Origin: an uncultured Blautia sp.
Lineage (GTDB): Bacteria > Bacillota > Clostridia > Lachnospirales > Lachnospiraceae
Assembly: GCA_900540785.1 (NCBI GenBank)
Contig: UQHF01000020.1
Span: 1 to 64,000, forward strand
DNA: 64,000 nucleotides
Direction of reading: 5' to 3'
Below are positions 49,069 to 58,288 of the stretch, in pieces; the first letter of the stretch is position 1, and every line of letters begins with the position of its first letter. The notes under the pieces are model-generated. The model saw only the letters and a list, made by a program, of their open reading frames with translations, was not told the DNA's origin and did not search any database. Position numbers and translations under genes: made by a program.

Positions 49069-49782
49069 TTATCTTGTCTGTAAAAATACTTTTAATCTGG
49101 GAAGCTGATTATTGAGGATCAGTTCTTCCGGAAACAGTTCTTTATGAATAAATTCTTCTGCGCAAGTAAAATCTCCCACATGCTCTGCTCCGTGGCTGTC
49201 ACTTGACAAAAGGACGGGCACTTTATATTTTTGCGCCTGATAAAGGATCTCACGGTTGTTTTCCCTGGTGTCTCCCCGGTAGCCGTAAGGGGCAAGGGAG
49301 GCTTCGTTGATTTCAAAAGCGATGCCGTTTTCTTTTGCTGCGATGGCAAGGGCTTCATAGTCAGCAGGAAAAGCCGGATTGTCGCAGTGCCCCAGGATTT
49401 TTACACATGGATGTTTCATGGCGTTTATATACGCGCTTGTGTTTTCTTCCTTTGTGCCGGGTCTGTAATTTTGGGCGTGCATACTGACGATCGCATAATC
49501 AAGGCGGGAAAGAAGCTCTTCCTCCAGGTCGATTTTTCCTTCTGTATCCAGGATATTTAATTCCACACCGTATAAAAGTTCCACATTAAAACGTTTTTTC
49601 GGGGAAAAAGTAAGGCTTCGGAAATAGGAGGGAGTGCCTGCGCAAAGGGTAGCGGGACCGTGGTCTGTAATGCCGAGAAGCTTTAACCCTTTGGAAGAAG
49701 CAGTTTTTGCCATATCAGATATGGTACAGGATGTGCCGTGACCGCTTGCAACAGAGTGGGTGTGCATATCGGAAAGATACAT
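49069..49782 (-). CDS. PHP-domain metal-dependent phosphatase (YcdX-like)
   Basis: The 237-residue protein has the PHP motifs DMHTHSVASGHG (HxH), GITDHGPA, VSMHAQ, ILGHCDNPAF and SSDSHGAEHVGDF, which bind a trinuclear metal site. Members hydrolyse small phosphate esters; the substrate here is unknown. AAGGAGG lies before the ATG. Confidence 0.88.
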   Translation of the reverse strand: MYLSDMHTHSVASGHGTSCTISDMAKTASSKGLKLLGITDHGPATLCAGTPSYFRSLTFSPKKRFNVELLYGVELNILDTEGKIDLEEELLSRLDYAIVSMHAQNYRPGTKEENTSAYINAMKHPCVKILGHCDNPAFPADYEALAIAAKENGIAFEINEASLAPYGYRGDTRENNREILYQAQKYKVPVLLSSDSHGAEHVGDFTCAEEFIHKELFPEELILNNQLPRLKVFLQTR

Positions 49783-49879
49783 AATGTGATGCCTCCTTAT
49801 TATATTACTGTATTTTCAGTATGCCAGAGAGAAAAAACAATGTCAACATGAAAAATAGAGATTGCTGTAGAAACAAACA

Positions 49880-49915
49880 AAAACCACATAAAACACCTGG
49901 ATAAAACCACATAAA
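49880..49915 (+). promoter_or_regulatory. Candidate DeoR operator, two direct repeats
   Basis: AAAACCACATAAA occurs at 49880-49892 and exactly again at 49903-49915, a 23-bp period, 27 nt upstream of the propanediol promoter -35. Near copies precede the aldolase promoter. The rest of 49783-50069 holds only this and the promoter. Confidence 0.6.
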
Positions 49916-49941
49916 TAAAGGGAGGTGGATGTTGAGTTTTG

Positions 49942-49970
49942 TTGACATTATAGTGGGTGTGAAGTATAAT
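49942..49970 (+). promoter_or_regulatory. Promoter of the propanediol dehydratase operon
   Basis: TTGACA (49942-49947), 17 nt, TATAAT (49965-49970): a full consensus promoter, so tight repression is expected. The leader is about 95 nt. Confidence 0.9.
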
Positions 49971-50069
49971 ATGTCTATATAACATGGACCGTAATAAAGA
50001 GGAAAGCTGCCTGATAAGCGCGGAGAAGAGTTGCTTTTCAATACGCATTGGTCATGAGAAAGGAGCAGC

Positions 50070-52595
50070 ATGGAAAAATTTCAAACATCTGATATTCCAA
50101 AAACAGACAGGATTCAGAGGCTTGTGGATCATTTGTATCAGCATATGCCGGTAATAGAATCTGCAAGAGCAAGACTTCTTACGGAATCCTATAAAGCAAC
50201 AGAAAATGAACCGATCATTACAAGGAGGGCAAAAGCGTTTGCCCATATTCTTCGGCACATTCCTATTATTATCCGGGAAGATGAACTGATCGTAGGAAGC
50301 TCCACCCTGGCGCCGAGAGGCTGCCAGACATATCCGGAGTTTTCTTACCAGTGGCTGGAAGATGAGCTGGATACTGTGGAGACAAGAAGTGCAGACCCGT
50401 TTTATATTGCGGAGGAAACGAAACAGGAGCTTCGGGAAATACATACATATTGGAAGGGCAAAACAACAAGTGAACTTGCGCTTTCCTATATGGCGCCGGA
50501 GGCAGTTCGTGCAATCGAGCATAATATTTTTACACCGGGAAATTATTTTTATAATGGTGTCGGTCATGTGACAGTAAAATATGAGGAAGTTCTTGCGATT
50601 GGTTATGAAGGGATCATAAAAAAAGCAGAGAAGGAGCTTTCTGAATGCAATGTGGGAGATGGAGATTATGCGGAACGGTCACATTTCCTCCAGGCAGTGA
50701 TTTTAAGCTGCAGAGCCGTGATAGAATATGCACAGAGATACAGTGTTCTTGCACAGGAAATGGCAGAGCGGTGTACAGATGCGGCAAGAAAACAAGAGCT
50801 TCTTATGATTTCCGGAAACTGCAGTCGTGTTCCGGCAAAGGGAGCGCAGAATTTTTACGAAGCGTGTCAGTCTTTTTGGTTTGTTCAGCAGCTGATCCAG
50901 TTAGAATCCAGCGGACATTCCATTTCTCCGGGACGGTTTGACCAGTATATGTATCCTTATTATAAGAAGGATATGGAAAATGGAAATATTTCAAGAGAGT
51001 TTGCCCAGGAGCTTATGGACTGTATCTGGGTAAAATTAAATGATCTGAATAAATGCAGAGATGCAGTATCAGCAGAGGGATTTGCAGGTTACAGCCTGTT
51101 CCAGAATCTGATCGCAGGAGGACAGAACAAAGAAGGAGAAGATGTGACAAACGATCTTTCCTTTATGTGTATTCAGGCTTCCATGCATGTAAGACTTCCT
51201 CAGCCTTCCCTTTCTGTGAGGGTATGGAATGGCTCTCCTCATGAGTTTCTAATTAAGGCGGCGGAACTGACAAGAACAGGTATCGGTCTTCCTGCCTATT
51301 ACAATGATGAAGTGATTATTCCGGCTTTACAGAACAGAGGTTTAAGTCTTGCGGATGCCAGAGAATACAATATTATCGGCTGTGTGGAACCGCAGAAGGC
51401 AGGCAAGACAGAAGGATGGCATGACGCTGCGTTCTTTAATATGTGCAGACCGCTGGAACTTGTATTTGCAAACGGCGAGGATAAAGGCGAAATGGTGGGG
51501 ATTCTTACCGGAGAAGTGACGGAAATGTCTTCTTTTGAGGAGTTCTATAATGCTTATAAGAAGCAGATGGAATACTGCATTTCTCTTCTTGTAAATGCAG
51601 ACAATGCCATTGACGTGGCACATGCAAAGAGATGTCCGCTTCCATTTCTGTCCTGTATGGTGGACGATTGCCTGAAACGTGGAAAATCCGTTCAGGAAGG
51701 CGGCGCTGTTTATAATTTCACCGGTCCTCAGGGATTTGGAATTGCCAATATGGCAGATTCTCTTTTTGCGGTAAGAAAGCTTGTGTATGAGGAAAAGAAA
51801 GTTACAATGGAAGAGATGAAGGAAGCTCTTGCATGGAACTTTGGCAAAGGTCTGGATCAGCAGGCAATCAGCGATACAGCAGAAGCAGTTCTGAGAAAAA
51901 TGAAGGCAGCAGGACAGAAGATAGAGGAAGATACAGTTTCTTCTATTTTAAAGGCGGTGATGAATGCACAGCCGGGAGAAGAGAAAATGAGACGTTATGA
52001 AGAAATTCATAATATGATAGAGGAAGTGCCGAAGTTTGGAAATGATATTCCGGAAGTGGATTATTTTGCCAGAGACGTGGCGTATACATACACAAAACCG
52101 CTTCAGAATTATAAAAATCCGAGAGGTGGACAGTTCCAGGCAGGACTTTATCCTGTTTCTGCGAATGTTCCCCTTGGCGGACAGACAGGGGCAACTCCAG
52201 ATGGGAGATATGCGCATACTCCGGTAGCGGATGGCGTTTCTCCGTCAGCAGGCAAAGATGTGAATGGTCCTACAGCAGCGGCAACTTCTGTTTCCAGACT
52301 GGATCACTTTATTGTGTCTAACGGAACTTTGTTTAATCAGAAATTCCACCCGTCTGCCTTATCCGGGCGTGAGGGGCTTGAAAAATTTGTAGCGCTTATC
52401 CGGTCTTACTTTGATCAGAAGGGAATGCACATGCAGTTTAATGTAGTGGACAGAGATACTCTTCTTGATGCCCAGAAATATCCGGAAAAATATAAACATC
52501 TTGTAGTCCGCGTGGCAGGTTACAGCGCATTGTTTACAACGCTGTCCCGTTCTCTTCAGGACGATATTATCCGCAGGACGGAACAGGGATTTTAG
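50070..52595 (+). CDS. Glycyl-radical 1,2-propanediol dehydratase
   Basis: This B12-independent 841-residue enzyme converts 1,2-propanediol to propionaldehyde. Catalytic Cys438 and Glu440 lie in IIGCVEPQKAGKTEGWHDAA, the diol-dehydratase/choline-lyase type of glycyl-radical enzyme; the radical Gly817 is in VVRVAGYSALF. The surrounding aldolase, PduP and PduL genes favour propanediol over glycerol or choline. No clear N-terminal encapsulation helix is seen, unlike many GRM1/2 lyases. GGAGCAG precedes the ATG. First gene of the microcompartment locus. Confidence 0.9.
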   Translation: MEKFQTSDIPKTDRIQRLVDHLYQHMPVIESARARLLTESYKATENEPIITRRAKAFAHILRHIPIIIREDELIVGSSTLAPRGCQTYPEFSYQWLEDELDTVETRSADPFYIAEETKQELREIHTYWKGKTTSELALSYMAPEAVRAIEHNIFTPGNYFYNGVGHVTVKYEEVLAIGYEGIIKKAEKELSECNVGDGDYAERSHFLQAVILSCRAVIEYAQRYSVLAQEMAERCTDAARKQELLMISGNCSRVPAKGAQNFYEACQSFWFVQQLIQLESSGHSISPGRFDQYMYPYYKKDMENGNISREFAQELMDCIWVKLNDLNKCRDAVSAEGFAGYSLFQNLIAGGQNKEGEDVTNDLSFMCIQASMHVRLPQPSLSVRVWNGSPHEFLIKAAELTRTGIGLPAYYNDEVIIPALQNRGLSLADAREYNIIGCVEPQKAGKTEGWHDAAFFNMCRPLELVFANGEDKGEMVGILTGEVTEMSSFEEFYNAYKKQMEYCISLLVNADNAIDVAHAKRCPLPFLSCMVDDCLKRGKSVQEGGAVYNFTGPQGFGIANMADSLFAVRKLVYEEKKVTMEEMKEALAWNFGKGLDQQAISDTAEAVLRKMKAAGQKIEEDTVSSILKAVMNAQPGEEKMRRYEEIHNMIEEVPKFGNDIPEVDYFARDVAYTYTKPLQNYKNPRGGQFQAGLYPVSANVPLGGQTGATPDGRYAHTPVADGVSPSAGKDVNGPTAAATSVSRLDHFIVSNGTLFNQKFHPSALSGREGLEKFVALIRSYFDQKGMHMQFNVVDRDTLLDAQKYPEKYKHLVVRVAGYSALFTTLSRSLQDDIIRRTEQGF

Positions 52596-52603
52596 GAGAG
52601 AAT

Positions 52604-53395
52604 ATGGATTATTTAGAACAAAAAGGAAGAATATTTGATATTCAGCGATATTCTATCCATGATGGTCCGGGAATCCGAACGATCGTATTTTTAAAAGGGT
52701 GTGTACTCAGATGCCGCTGGTGCTGTAATCCGGAGTCTCAGAAATATGAAATAGAAACAATGAAGGTTCAGGGGAAGGATAAAATCATCGGAAGAGATGT
52801 GACTGCCCTTGAAGCGCTGGAAGAAGTGGAAAAAGACAGGGCGTATTATTATCGCTCCGGAGGGGGACTTACCCTTTCCGGAGGAGAATGCTTCTGTCAG
52901 CCGGAATTTGCAGCCGCACTTTTGCGGGGAGCGAAAGAACGGGGAATTTCCACTGCTGTGGAGAGTATGGCGTGTGCTCCCTGGAAAGATATAGAAAATG
53001 CTCTTCCCTGGCTGGATACGTATCTGATGGATATAAAGCACATGGATCCTGGAAAACATAAGGAGTTTACAGGGTGTTCCAATGAGCTGCTGCTGGAGAA
53101 TGCAAGGAAAGTTGCCTTATCCGGACTGACAAAACTGGTGATCCGTGTTCCGGTAATTCCCACATTTAATGATACAGTGGAAGAAATACAGGAAATCGCA
53201 CAGTTTGCATCGACGCTTCCGGGAGTAAGCAAAATTCATCTGCTTCCCTATCACAGACTTGGACAGGATAAGTATGAAGGGCTTGGAAGAGTATATTATA
53301 TGGAAGGAATTTTTCCGCCTGAAGCGGAGCATATGAATACTCTGAAAAAGGCAGTGGAGAGAATTACTGCTCTTGACTGTCAGATAGGAGGCTGA
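52604..53395 (+). CDS. Glycyl-radical diol dehydratase-activating enzyme (radical SAM)
   Basis: A 263-residue activase, 8 nt after the dehydratase. The SAM cluster motif is C-V-L-R-C-R-W-C (CxxxCxxC, about residues 34-41), with GGGLTLSGGECFCQPEF. Most activases of this class (about 300 residues) carry an inserted ferredoxin-like domain with eight Cys; here that insertion is missing and the length is PflA-like. It needs an external low-potential electron donor, possibly flavodoxin, ferredoxin or the PduS/PduT route. Confidence 0.92.
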   Translation: MDYLEQKGRIFDIQRYSIHDGPGIRTIVFLKGCVLRCRWCCNPESQKYEIETMKVQGKDKIIGRDVTALEALEEVEKDRAYYYRSGGGLTLSGGECFCQPEFAAALLRGAKERGISTAVESMACAPWKDIENALPWLDTYLMDIKHMDPGKHKEFTGCSNELLLENARKVALSGLTKLVIRVPVIPTFNDTVEEIQEIAQFASTLPGVSKIHLLPYHRLGQDKYEGLGRVYYMEGIFPPEAEHMNTLKKAVERITALDCQIGG

Positions 53396-53401
53396 TATAA
53401 A

Positions 53402-53779
53402 ATGGGATATACAGACAGCATGCCGCCGGAAGTAAAGCAGCGGATCATTCAGGAACTGGTTCCCGGCAAACAGATTTCTCTTGCTCATATTATTGCAAAT
53501 CCGGACAAAGTTCTTTACACAAAGCTGGGACTTGATCCGTCAGTGGATTATTCCCGTTCTGCTATTGGAATTTTGACAGTAAGTCCGGCAGAGACAGCAA
53601 TCATTATGGCAGATATAGCCATGAAAGCTTCCGGAGCGGAAATTGGTTTCGTGGATCGTTTCAGCGGAAGTCTCATTGTGACGGGAACTGTGTCTGAGGT
53701 AGAAGCGGCAGTGACTGCCATTTTGACTTATGTAGATGAGAAACTGGGATTTGTCATCTGTCCTGTTACAAGGACATAA
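53402..53779 (+). CDS. Permuted BMC-H shell protein (EutS/PduU-like)
   Basis: A 125-residue bacterial microcompartment shell protein of the circularly permuted type: N-terminal PGKQISLAHIIANPDKVLYT, then AIGILTVSPAETAIIMADIA and VTGTVSEVEAAVTAIL. Hexamers of this type form a beta-barrel plug over the pore. GGAGG lies upstream, and the GTPase gene follows within 15 nt. Confidence 0.9.
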   Translation: MGYTDSMPPEVKQRIIQELVPGKQISLAHIIANPDKVLYTKLGLDPSVDYSRSAIGILTVSPAETAIIMADIAMKASGAEIGFVDRFSGSLIVTGTVSEVEAAVTAILTYVDEKLGFVICPVTRT

Positions 53780-53793
53780 GAAGGCATTATAAT

Positions 53794-54264
53794 ATGAAGA
53801 AAATCGTTTTGATCGGACGCAGCGAAGCCGGGAAAACAACACTTACCCAGGCGCTGCGGGGAGAAAAAATCCACTATCACAAAACCCAGTATGTGAATAA
53901 CTTCGATGTCATTGTAGATACGCCCGGCGAATATGCCCAGACAAAAGGGCTCGGACATGCGCTGGCGCTTTATACGTATGAGTCGGATGTGGTGGGGCTG
54001 CTTGTCTCGGCAATCGAGCCGTATTGTCTTTTTCCGCCCTGTATTACCTGTATGGCAAACAGAGATGTTGTGGGGATTGTGACAAAAATCAATCACCCGG
54101 ATGCAAATGTGGAAAGAGCGGCTTCCTGGCTAAGGCTGGCAGGATGTAAAAAGATTTTTTTTGTGGATTCGAAAACCTGGGAAGGGGTAGCTGAAATCCT
54201 GGAATATCTCCGGGAAGACGGCGATGTGATGCCCTGGGAGCAGGAAAACAGAAAACCACAATAA
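53794..54264 (+). CDS. EutP/PduV-like small GTPase
   Basis: A 156-residue Ras-like P-loop protein with GRSEAGKTTLTQAL (P-loop), DTPGEY (switch II) and TKINHPDAN (NKxD-like). PduV is thought to guide microcompartment placement. Last gene of the first transcript; a second promoter follows. Confidence 0.87.
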   Translation: MKKIVLIGRSEAGKTTLTQALRGEKIHYHKTQYVNNFDVIVDTPGEYAQTKGLGHALALYTYESDVVGLLVSAIEPYCLFPPCITCMANRDVVGIVTKINHPDANVERAASWLRLAGCKKIFFVDSKTWEGVAEILEYLREDGDVMPWEQENRKPQ

Positions 54265-54286
54265 AAAACAATAAAAACAACATAAT
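54252..54286 (+). promoter_or_regulatory. Candidate DeoR operator before the aldolase operon
   Basis: AAAACCACAATAAA (54252-54265) and AAAACAACATAAT (54274-54286) echo the AAAACCACATAAA repeats at 49880-49915 with a 22-bp period. Further AACA-rich copies follow around 54297-54315. Confidence 0.5.
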
Positions 54287-54323
54287 ATGCACAGAGAAAC
54301 CAACATGAAACAACAAGTATTTC

Positions 54324-54352
54324 TTGACTTTCCCTGTGGGATGATGTAGAAT
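54324..54352 (+). promoter_or_regulatory. Promoter of the aldolase/shell operon
   Basis: TTGACT (54324-54329), 17 nt, TAGAAT (54347-54352). Confidence 0.8.
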
Positions 54353-54398
54353 TACATCAGAAACAATCAAACCAAATGCGCTCAAGGAGGAAGAAAGC

Positions 54399-55214
54399 AT
54401 GGTAAACGAATATGAAATCAAAAAACAGATCTGTGAAGTTGGAAGAAGAATCTACAACCGCAACATGGTAGCTGCAAATGACGGAAACATTTCCGTAAAA
54501 CTGAACGACAATGAGTTCCTTTGCACACCTACAGGCGTTTCCAAAGGATTCATGACTCCGGAATTTATCTGTAAAGTAGATGCACAGGGTAATGTGATCC
54601 AGGCAAATCCGGGATTCCGTCCTTCATCTGAAATCAAAATGCATATGAGAGTATACGAGAAAAGACCGGATGTAGGTTCTGTTGTTCACGCACATCCTAC
54701 TTTTGCAACAAGCTTTGCGATCGCAGGTATTCCGCTTTCCGCACCGATCATGCCAGAGGCAGTTATCGCTCTTGGATGTGTTCCGATCGCTGAGTACGGC
54801 ACACCTTCCACAGTGGAAATTCCGGACAATCTGGAAAAATACCTTCCATATTTTGATGCAGTTCTTCTTGAGAACCACGGTGCTCTTACATGGTCTACAG
54901 ACCTTATGGCTGCCTACATGAAAATGGAATCTCTTGAGTTCTACGCAGAACTTCTTTACAAATCCAAAATGCTTGGCGGACCGAAGGAATTCGACAAAGA
55001 GCAGATTGAAAAACTGTATGAGATCAGAAGAAAAATGGGACTTCCGGGCAAACATCCGGCAAATCTGTGCGTAAACAAAGATGGTCTTAACTGCCACAAC
55101 TGCGGAAGCCACTGCACATACACAGATAATGATACAACAACAAACACAGCAGCAGATGCAGATTTAGTAGCAAATATCACAAAACAGGTAATGGCACAGC
55201 TTGGATTAAAATAA
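54399..55214 (+). CDS. fucA: Class II L-fuculose/rhamnulose-phosphate aldolase with C-terminal encapsulation peptide
   Basis: The 271-residue zinc aldolase splits fuculose- or rhamnulose-1-phosphate to DHAP and lactaldehyde. Landmarks are AANDGNISVKL, TPTGVSKGFM, VVHAHPTFATSFA and LLENHGALTW. A Cys/His-rich segment (LNCHNCGSHC) and a Thr/Asp linker lead to an amphipathic C-terminal helix (DADLVANITKQVMAQLGLK) of the type that targets cargo into the shell. Lactaldehyde could therefore be made inside the compartment. AAGGAGG precedes the ATG. Confidence 0.9.
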   Translation: MVNEYEIKKQICEVGRRIYNRNMVAANDGNISVKLNDNEFLCTPTGVSKGFMTPEFICKVDAQGNVIQANPGFRPSSEIKMHMRVYEKRPDVGSVVHAHPTFATSFAIAGIPLSAPIMPEAVIALGCVPIAEYGTPSTVEIPDNLEKYLPYFDAVLLENHGALTWSTDLMAAYMKMESLEFYAELLYKSKMLGGPKEFDKEQIEKLYEIRRKMGLPGKHPANLCVNKDGLNCHNCGSHCTYTDNDTTTNTAADADLVANITKQVMAQLGLK

Positions 55215-55250
55215 TCCATTTCGTTACATAAATTGAAGGAGGACAATTTC

Positions 55251-56639
55251 ATGCCAATTAATGAAAGCATGGTACAGGAAATTGTACAGGAAGTCATGGC
55301 AAAGATGCAGATTGCCGACGCTCCCTCCGGAAAACATGGCATTTTCAAAGATATGAATGAAGCGATCGAGGCTGCGAAAAAGGCAGAACTGATTGTAAAG
55401 AAAATGTCTATGGACCAGAGAGAAAAAATTATTACCTGCATTCGTAAAAAAATCAAAGAAAACGCAGAAATCCTGGCACGTATGGGTGTGGAAGAAACTG
55501 GCATGGGAAATGTGGGAGACAAGATCCTCAAACATCACCTTGTAGCAGACAAGACACCTGGAACAGAAGATATTACAACAACAGCATGGTCAGGAGACAG
55601 AGGTCTTACTCTTATTGAGATGGGACCATTCGGCGTGATCGGAGCAATCACTCCGTGTACAAACCCAAGTGAGACAGTACTCTGTAATACGATCGGTATG
55701 CTGGCAGGCGGAAATACAGTTGTATTTAACCCGCATCCTGCAGCGATCAAAACATCTATCTATGCGATCAATCTGTTAAATGAGGCTTCTCTTGAATCCG
55801 GCGGACCGGATAATATTGCAGTTACAGTGGAAAATCCTACACTGGAAACAAGCAACATCATGATGAAGCATAAAGATATTCCGCTTATTGCAGCAACTGG
55901 CGGTCCTGGTGTTGTAACAGCCGTTCTTTCTTCCGGAAAGAGAGGAATCGGGGCAGGCGCAGGAAATCCACCTGCACTTGTAGATGAGACAGCAGACATC
56001 CGCAAAGCTGCACAGGATATTGTAAACGGATGCACATTCGACAACAACCTTCCGTGTATCGCAGAGAAGGAGATCGTAGCAGTTTCTTCTATCGTAGATG
56101 AACTGATGCACTACCTTGTAACAGAGAACGACTGTTACCTTGCTTCCAAAGAAGAGCAGGATAAGCTGACAGAGGTTGTTCTGGCAGGCGGCAAGCTGAA
56201 CCGTAAATGCGTGGGACGCGATGCAAGAACTCTTCTTTCCATGATCGGTGTAAATGTTACTGCGAACATTCGCTGTATTGTATTTGAAGGACCGAAGGAG
56301 CACCCGCTTATCACAACGGAGCTTATGATGCCGATCCTCGGTGTTGTAAGAGCAAAAGATTTTGATGATGCAGTAGAGCAGGCTGTATGGCTTGAACATG
56401 GCAACCGCCACTCTGCACATATTCATTCTAAAAATATTGACAACATTACAAAATATGCAAAAGCCATTGATACAGCAATCCTTGTGAAAAACGCACCTTC
56501 TTATGCGGCACTTGGATTTGGCGGTGAAGGATACTGTACTTTCACAATCGCAAGCCGTACAGGCGAGGGTCTTACAAGCGCAAGCACCTTCACAAAGAGA
56601 AGACGCTGCGTAATGTCTGACAGTCTTTGCATTCGATAA
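55251..56639 (+). CDS. pduP: CoA-acylating propionaldehyde dehydrogenase (PduP-like)
   Basis: A 462-residue enzyme that oxidises propionaldehyde with NAD and CoA to propionyl-CoA. Catalytic Cys269 is in NNLPCIAEKE; cofactor motif GPFGVIGAITPCTNPSE is present. The first 22 residues (ESMVQEIVQEVMAKMQIA) form a typical encapsulation helix. Start at ATG 55251 after AAGGAGG; the TTG at 55233 lies within that ribosome site. Confidence 0.93.
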   Translation: MPINESMVQEIVQEVMAKMQIADAPSGKHGIFKDMNEAIEAAKKAELIVKKMSMDQREKIITCIRKKIKENAEILARMGVEETGMGNVGDKILKHHLVADKTPGTEDITTTAWSGDRGLTLIEMGPFGVIGAITPCTNPSETVLCNTIGMLAGGNTVVFNPHPAAIKTSIYAINLLNEASLESGGPDNIAVTVENPTLETSNIMMKHKDIPLIAATGGPGVVTAVLSSGKRGIGAGAGNPPALVDETADIRKAAQDIVNGCTFDNNLPCIAEKEIVAVSSIVDELMHYLVTENDCYLASKEEQDKLTEVVLAGGKLNRKCVGRDARTLLSMIGVNVTANIRCIVFEGPKEHPLITTELMMPILGVVRAKDFDDAVEQAVWLEHGNRHSAHIHSKNIDNITKYAKAIDTAILVKNAPSYAALGFGGEGYCTFTIASRTGEGLTSASTFTKRRRCVMSDSLCIR

Positions 56640-56657
56640 TAAGGAGGAGAGAAGAAC

Positions 56658-57887
56658 ATGGATATGAATAACGTAAATATTGAAGAAATCGTAAAACAGG
56701 TTCTCTCCGGCATGACAGGAAACACTCCTGCAGCAGCACCGGCTGCACCAGCAGCTCCGGCAGCAGGAAATGCGATCCCGAAAACAGCCAGAGTAGCAAT
56801 GCTGACATCACTGGAACATTATGACATTAAAGAGTTCCCGATCCCGGAACTTGGCGATGACGATATTCTTGTAAAAGTAGAAGGCTGCGGTATCTGCGGT
56901 ACAGATGCGCATGAGTTCAAAAGAGATCCATTCAGCCTGATCCCGGTAGCACTTGGACATGAAGGAACCGGCGAGATCGTTGCTATGGGTAAAAACGTAA
57001 AAGTGGATACAGCAGGCAAACCGGTTAAAGTTGGAGATAAAGTAGTTACATGTATGATCTTCAAAGATGATCCGGAAATCACAATGTTTGACTTAAATAA
57101 GAAAAACGTAGGCGGTGCAGATGTATACGGACTTCTTCCGGACGATGACATTCATCTTAACGGATGGTTCTCTGATTACATTTTCATCAGAGGCGGACAG
57201 TTTGGTTCTACATTCTTTAATGTAAGCGACCTTGATCTGGATTCCCGAATCCTCATCGAGCCATGTGCAGTTCTTGTACATGCAGTAGAGAGAGCAAAAA
57301 CAACAGGAATCCTTCGTTTCAACAGCAGAGTTGTTGTACAGGGCTGCGGACCGATCGGTCTTATCTGTATCGCAGTTCTCCGCACAATGGGTATCGAAAA
57401 TATCTGTGCAGTAGACGGAGAGCAGAAACGTCTTGACTTTGCAAAGAGAATGGGCGCAACACAGACAGTAAACTTCAAAGATCACAAGGGAATCGAAGCT
57501 CTTGCAGAAGCTGTAAAAGAAGCATTCGGCGGACATCTTGCAGATTTCGCATTCCAGTGTACAGGTTCCCCTGTTGCACACTCCAACATTTATAAATTCA
57601 TTCGCAACGGCGGCGGCCTCTGCGAGCTTGGATTCTTCATCAACGGCGGAGATGCAACAATCAACCCGCACTTTGACATTTGTTCCAAGGAAATCACAAC
57701 AGTTGGTTCCTGGGTATATACTTTAAGAGATTATGTGACAACATTCGACTTCTTAAAGAGAGCAAAAGGAATCGGACTTCCAATGTCTGAGCTTATTACA
57801 GACAGATTCCCGTTAGAGCAGATTAACGAAGCACATCAGACAAACCTGGCAATGACAGGTCTGAAGATTGCGATCATCAATAAATAA
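56658..57887 (+). CDS. Microcompartment-targeted zinc alcohol dehydrogenase
   Basis: The 409-residue medium-chain dehydrogenase has zinc motif GHEGTGEIV with CGICGTDAHEF and the NAD fold VVVQGCGPIGLICIAVLRTM. Before it are an encapsulation helix (VNIEEIVKQVLSGM, residues 6-19) and an Ala/Pro linker (about 25-38). It is likely to reduce lactaldehyde to 1,2-propanediol or propionaldehyde to propanol, recycling NAD inside the shell. Which of the two is open, since an Fe-ADH is also encoded at the window end. Confidence 0.9.
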   Translation: MDMNNVNIEEIVKQVLSGMTGNTPAAAPAAPAAPAAGNAIPKTARVAMLTSLEHYDIKEFPIPELGDDDILVKVEGCGICGTDAHEFKRDPFSLIPVALGHEGTGEIVAMGKNVKVDTAGKPVKVGDKVVTCMIFKDDPEITMFDLNKKNVGGADVYGLLPDDDIHLNGWFSDYIFIRGGQFGSTFFNVSDLDLDSRILIEPCAVLVHAVERAKTTGILRFNSRVVVQGCGPIGLICIAVLRTMGIENICAVDGEQKRLDFAKRMGATQTVNFKDHKGIEALAEAVKEAFGGHLADFAFQCTGSPVAHSNIYKFIRNGGGLCELGFFINGGDATINPHFDICSKEITTVGSWVYTLRDYVTTFDFLKRAKGIGLPMSELITDRFPLEQINEAHQTNLAMTGLKIAIINK

Positions 57888-57911
57888 TCCGCACGGTAAA
57901 GGAGAATCGAA

Positions 57912-58226
57912 ATGGCAGAAGCTGTGGGAATTTTGGAAGTGTTTGGGCTGACTACAGCCTTCGTAGCAGGCGATGCCGGATGTAAGGCAGCAAATGTCCG
58001 CCTGGAGGTATTCGATAAGAATAAACCTGCCAATGCAGACAGCCTGCCAGTACCGCTCCTTGTCTGCATCAAATATCGCGGAAGCGTTGCTGATGTTACT
58101 GCGGCAGTGGAAGCCGGCATGGAAGTGGCAAACAGAATGACCGGCGTGGTACAGCACTATGTAATTTCAAACCCCGAAGAGGGTACAGAAAAAATGCTGA
58201 AGATCAGCGCACTGGATAAGGATTAA
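57912..58226 (+). CDS. BMC-H shell protein, divergent
   Basis: A 104-residue BMC-domain protein (VGILEVFGLTTAFVAGDAGC, then VCIKYRGSVADVTAAVEAGM). It has an insertion around residues 38-50 (FDKNKPANADSLPVP) near the pore-forming turn and lacks the usual GSGLV pore loop, so its pore should differ from the main shell hexamer. Confidence 0.88.
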   Translation: MAEAVGILEVFGLTTAFVAGDAGCKAANVRLEVFDKNKPANADSLPVPLLVCIKYRGSVADVTAAVEAGMEVANRMTGVVQHYVISNPEEGTEKMLKISALDKD

Positions 58227-58288
58227 AACTCATATCCGGTATCGATAAAACAGAAATCAGTTTATATAAAATCCAGGAGGAATAGAAC

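Noticed and set aside
49880..49915. Start of a CRISPR-like array
   Set aside because: Only two copies of a 13-mer with a 10-nt gap; fits operators in front of a promoter, and no cas genes are present.
50070..52595. Choline trimethylamine-lyase (CutC)
   Set aside because: The locus has fuculose aldolase and PduL/PduP/PduS/PduT-type genes, and no choline transporter or Cut shell set; the length and 841-residue form fit diol dehydratase.
55776..56426. A 216-codon open frame antisense to pduP
   Set aside because: Shadow of the pduP coding strand; no motif, no start signals.
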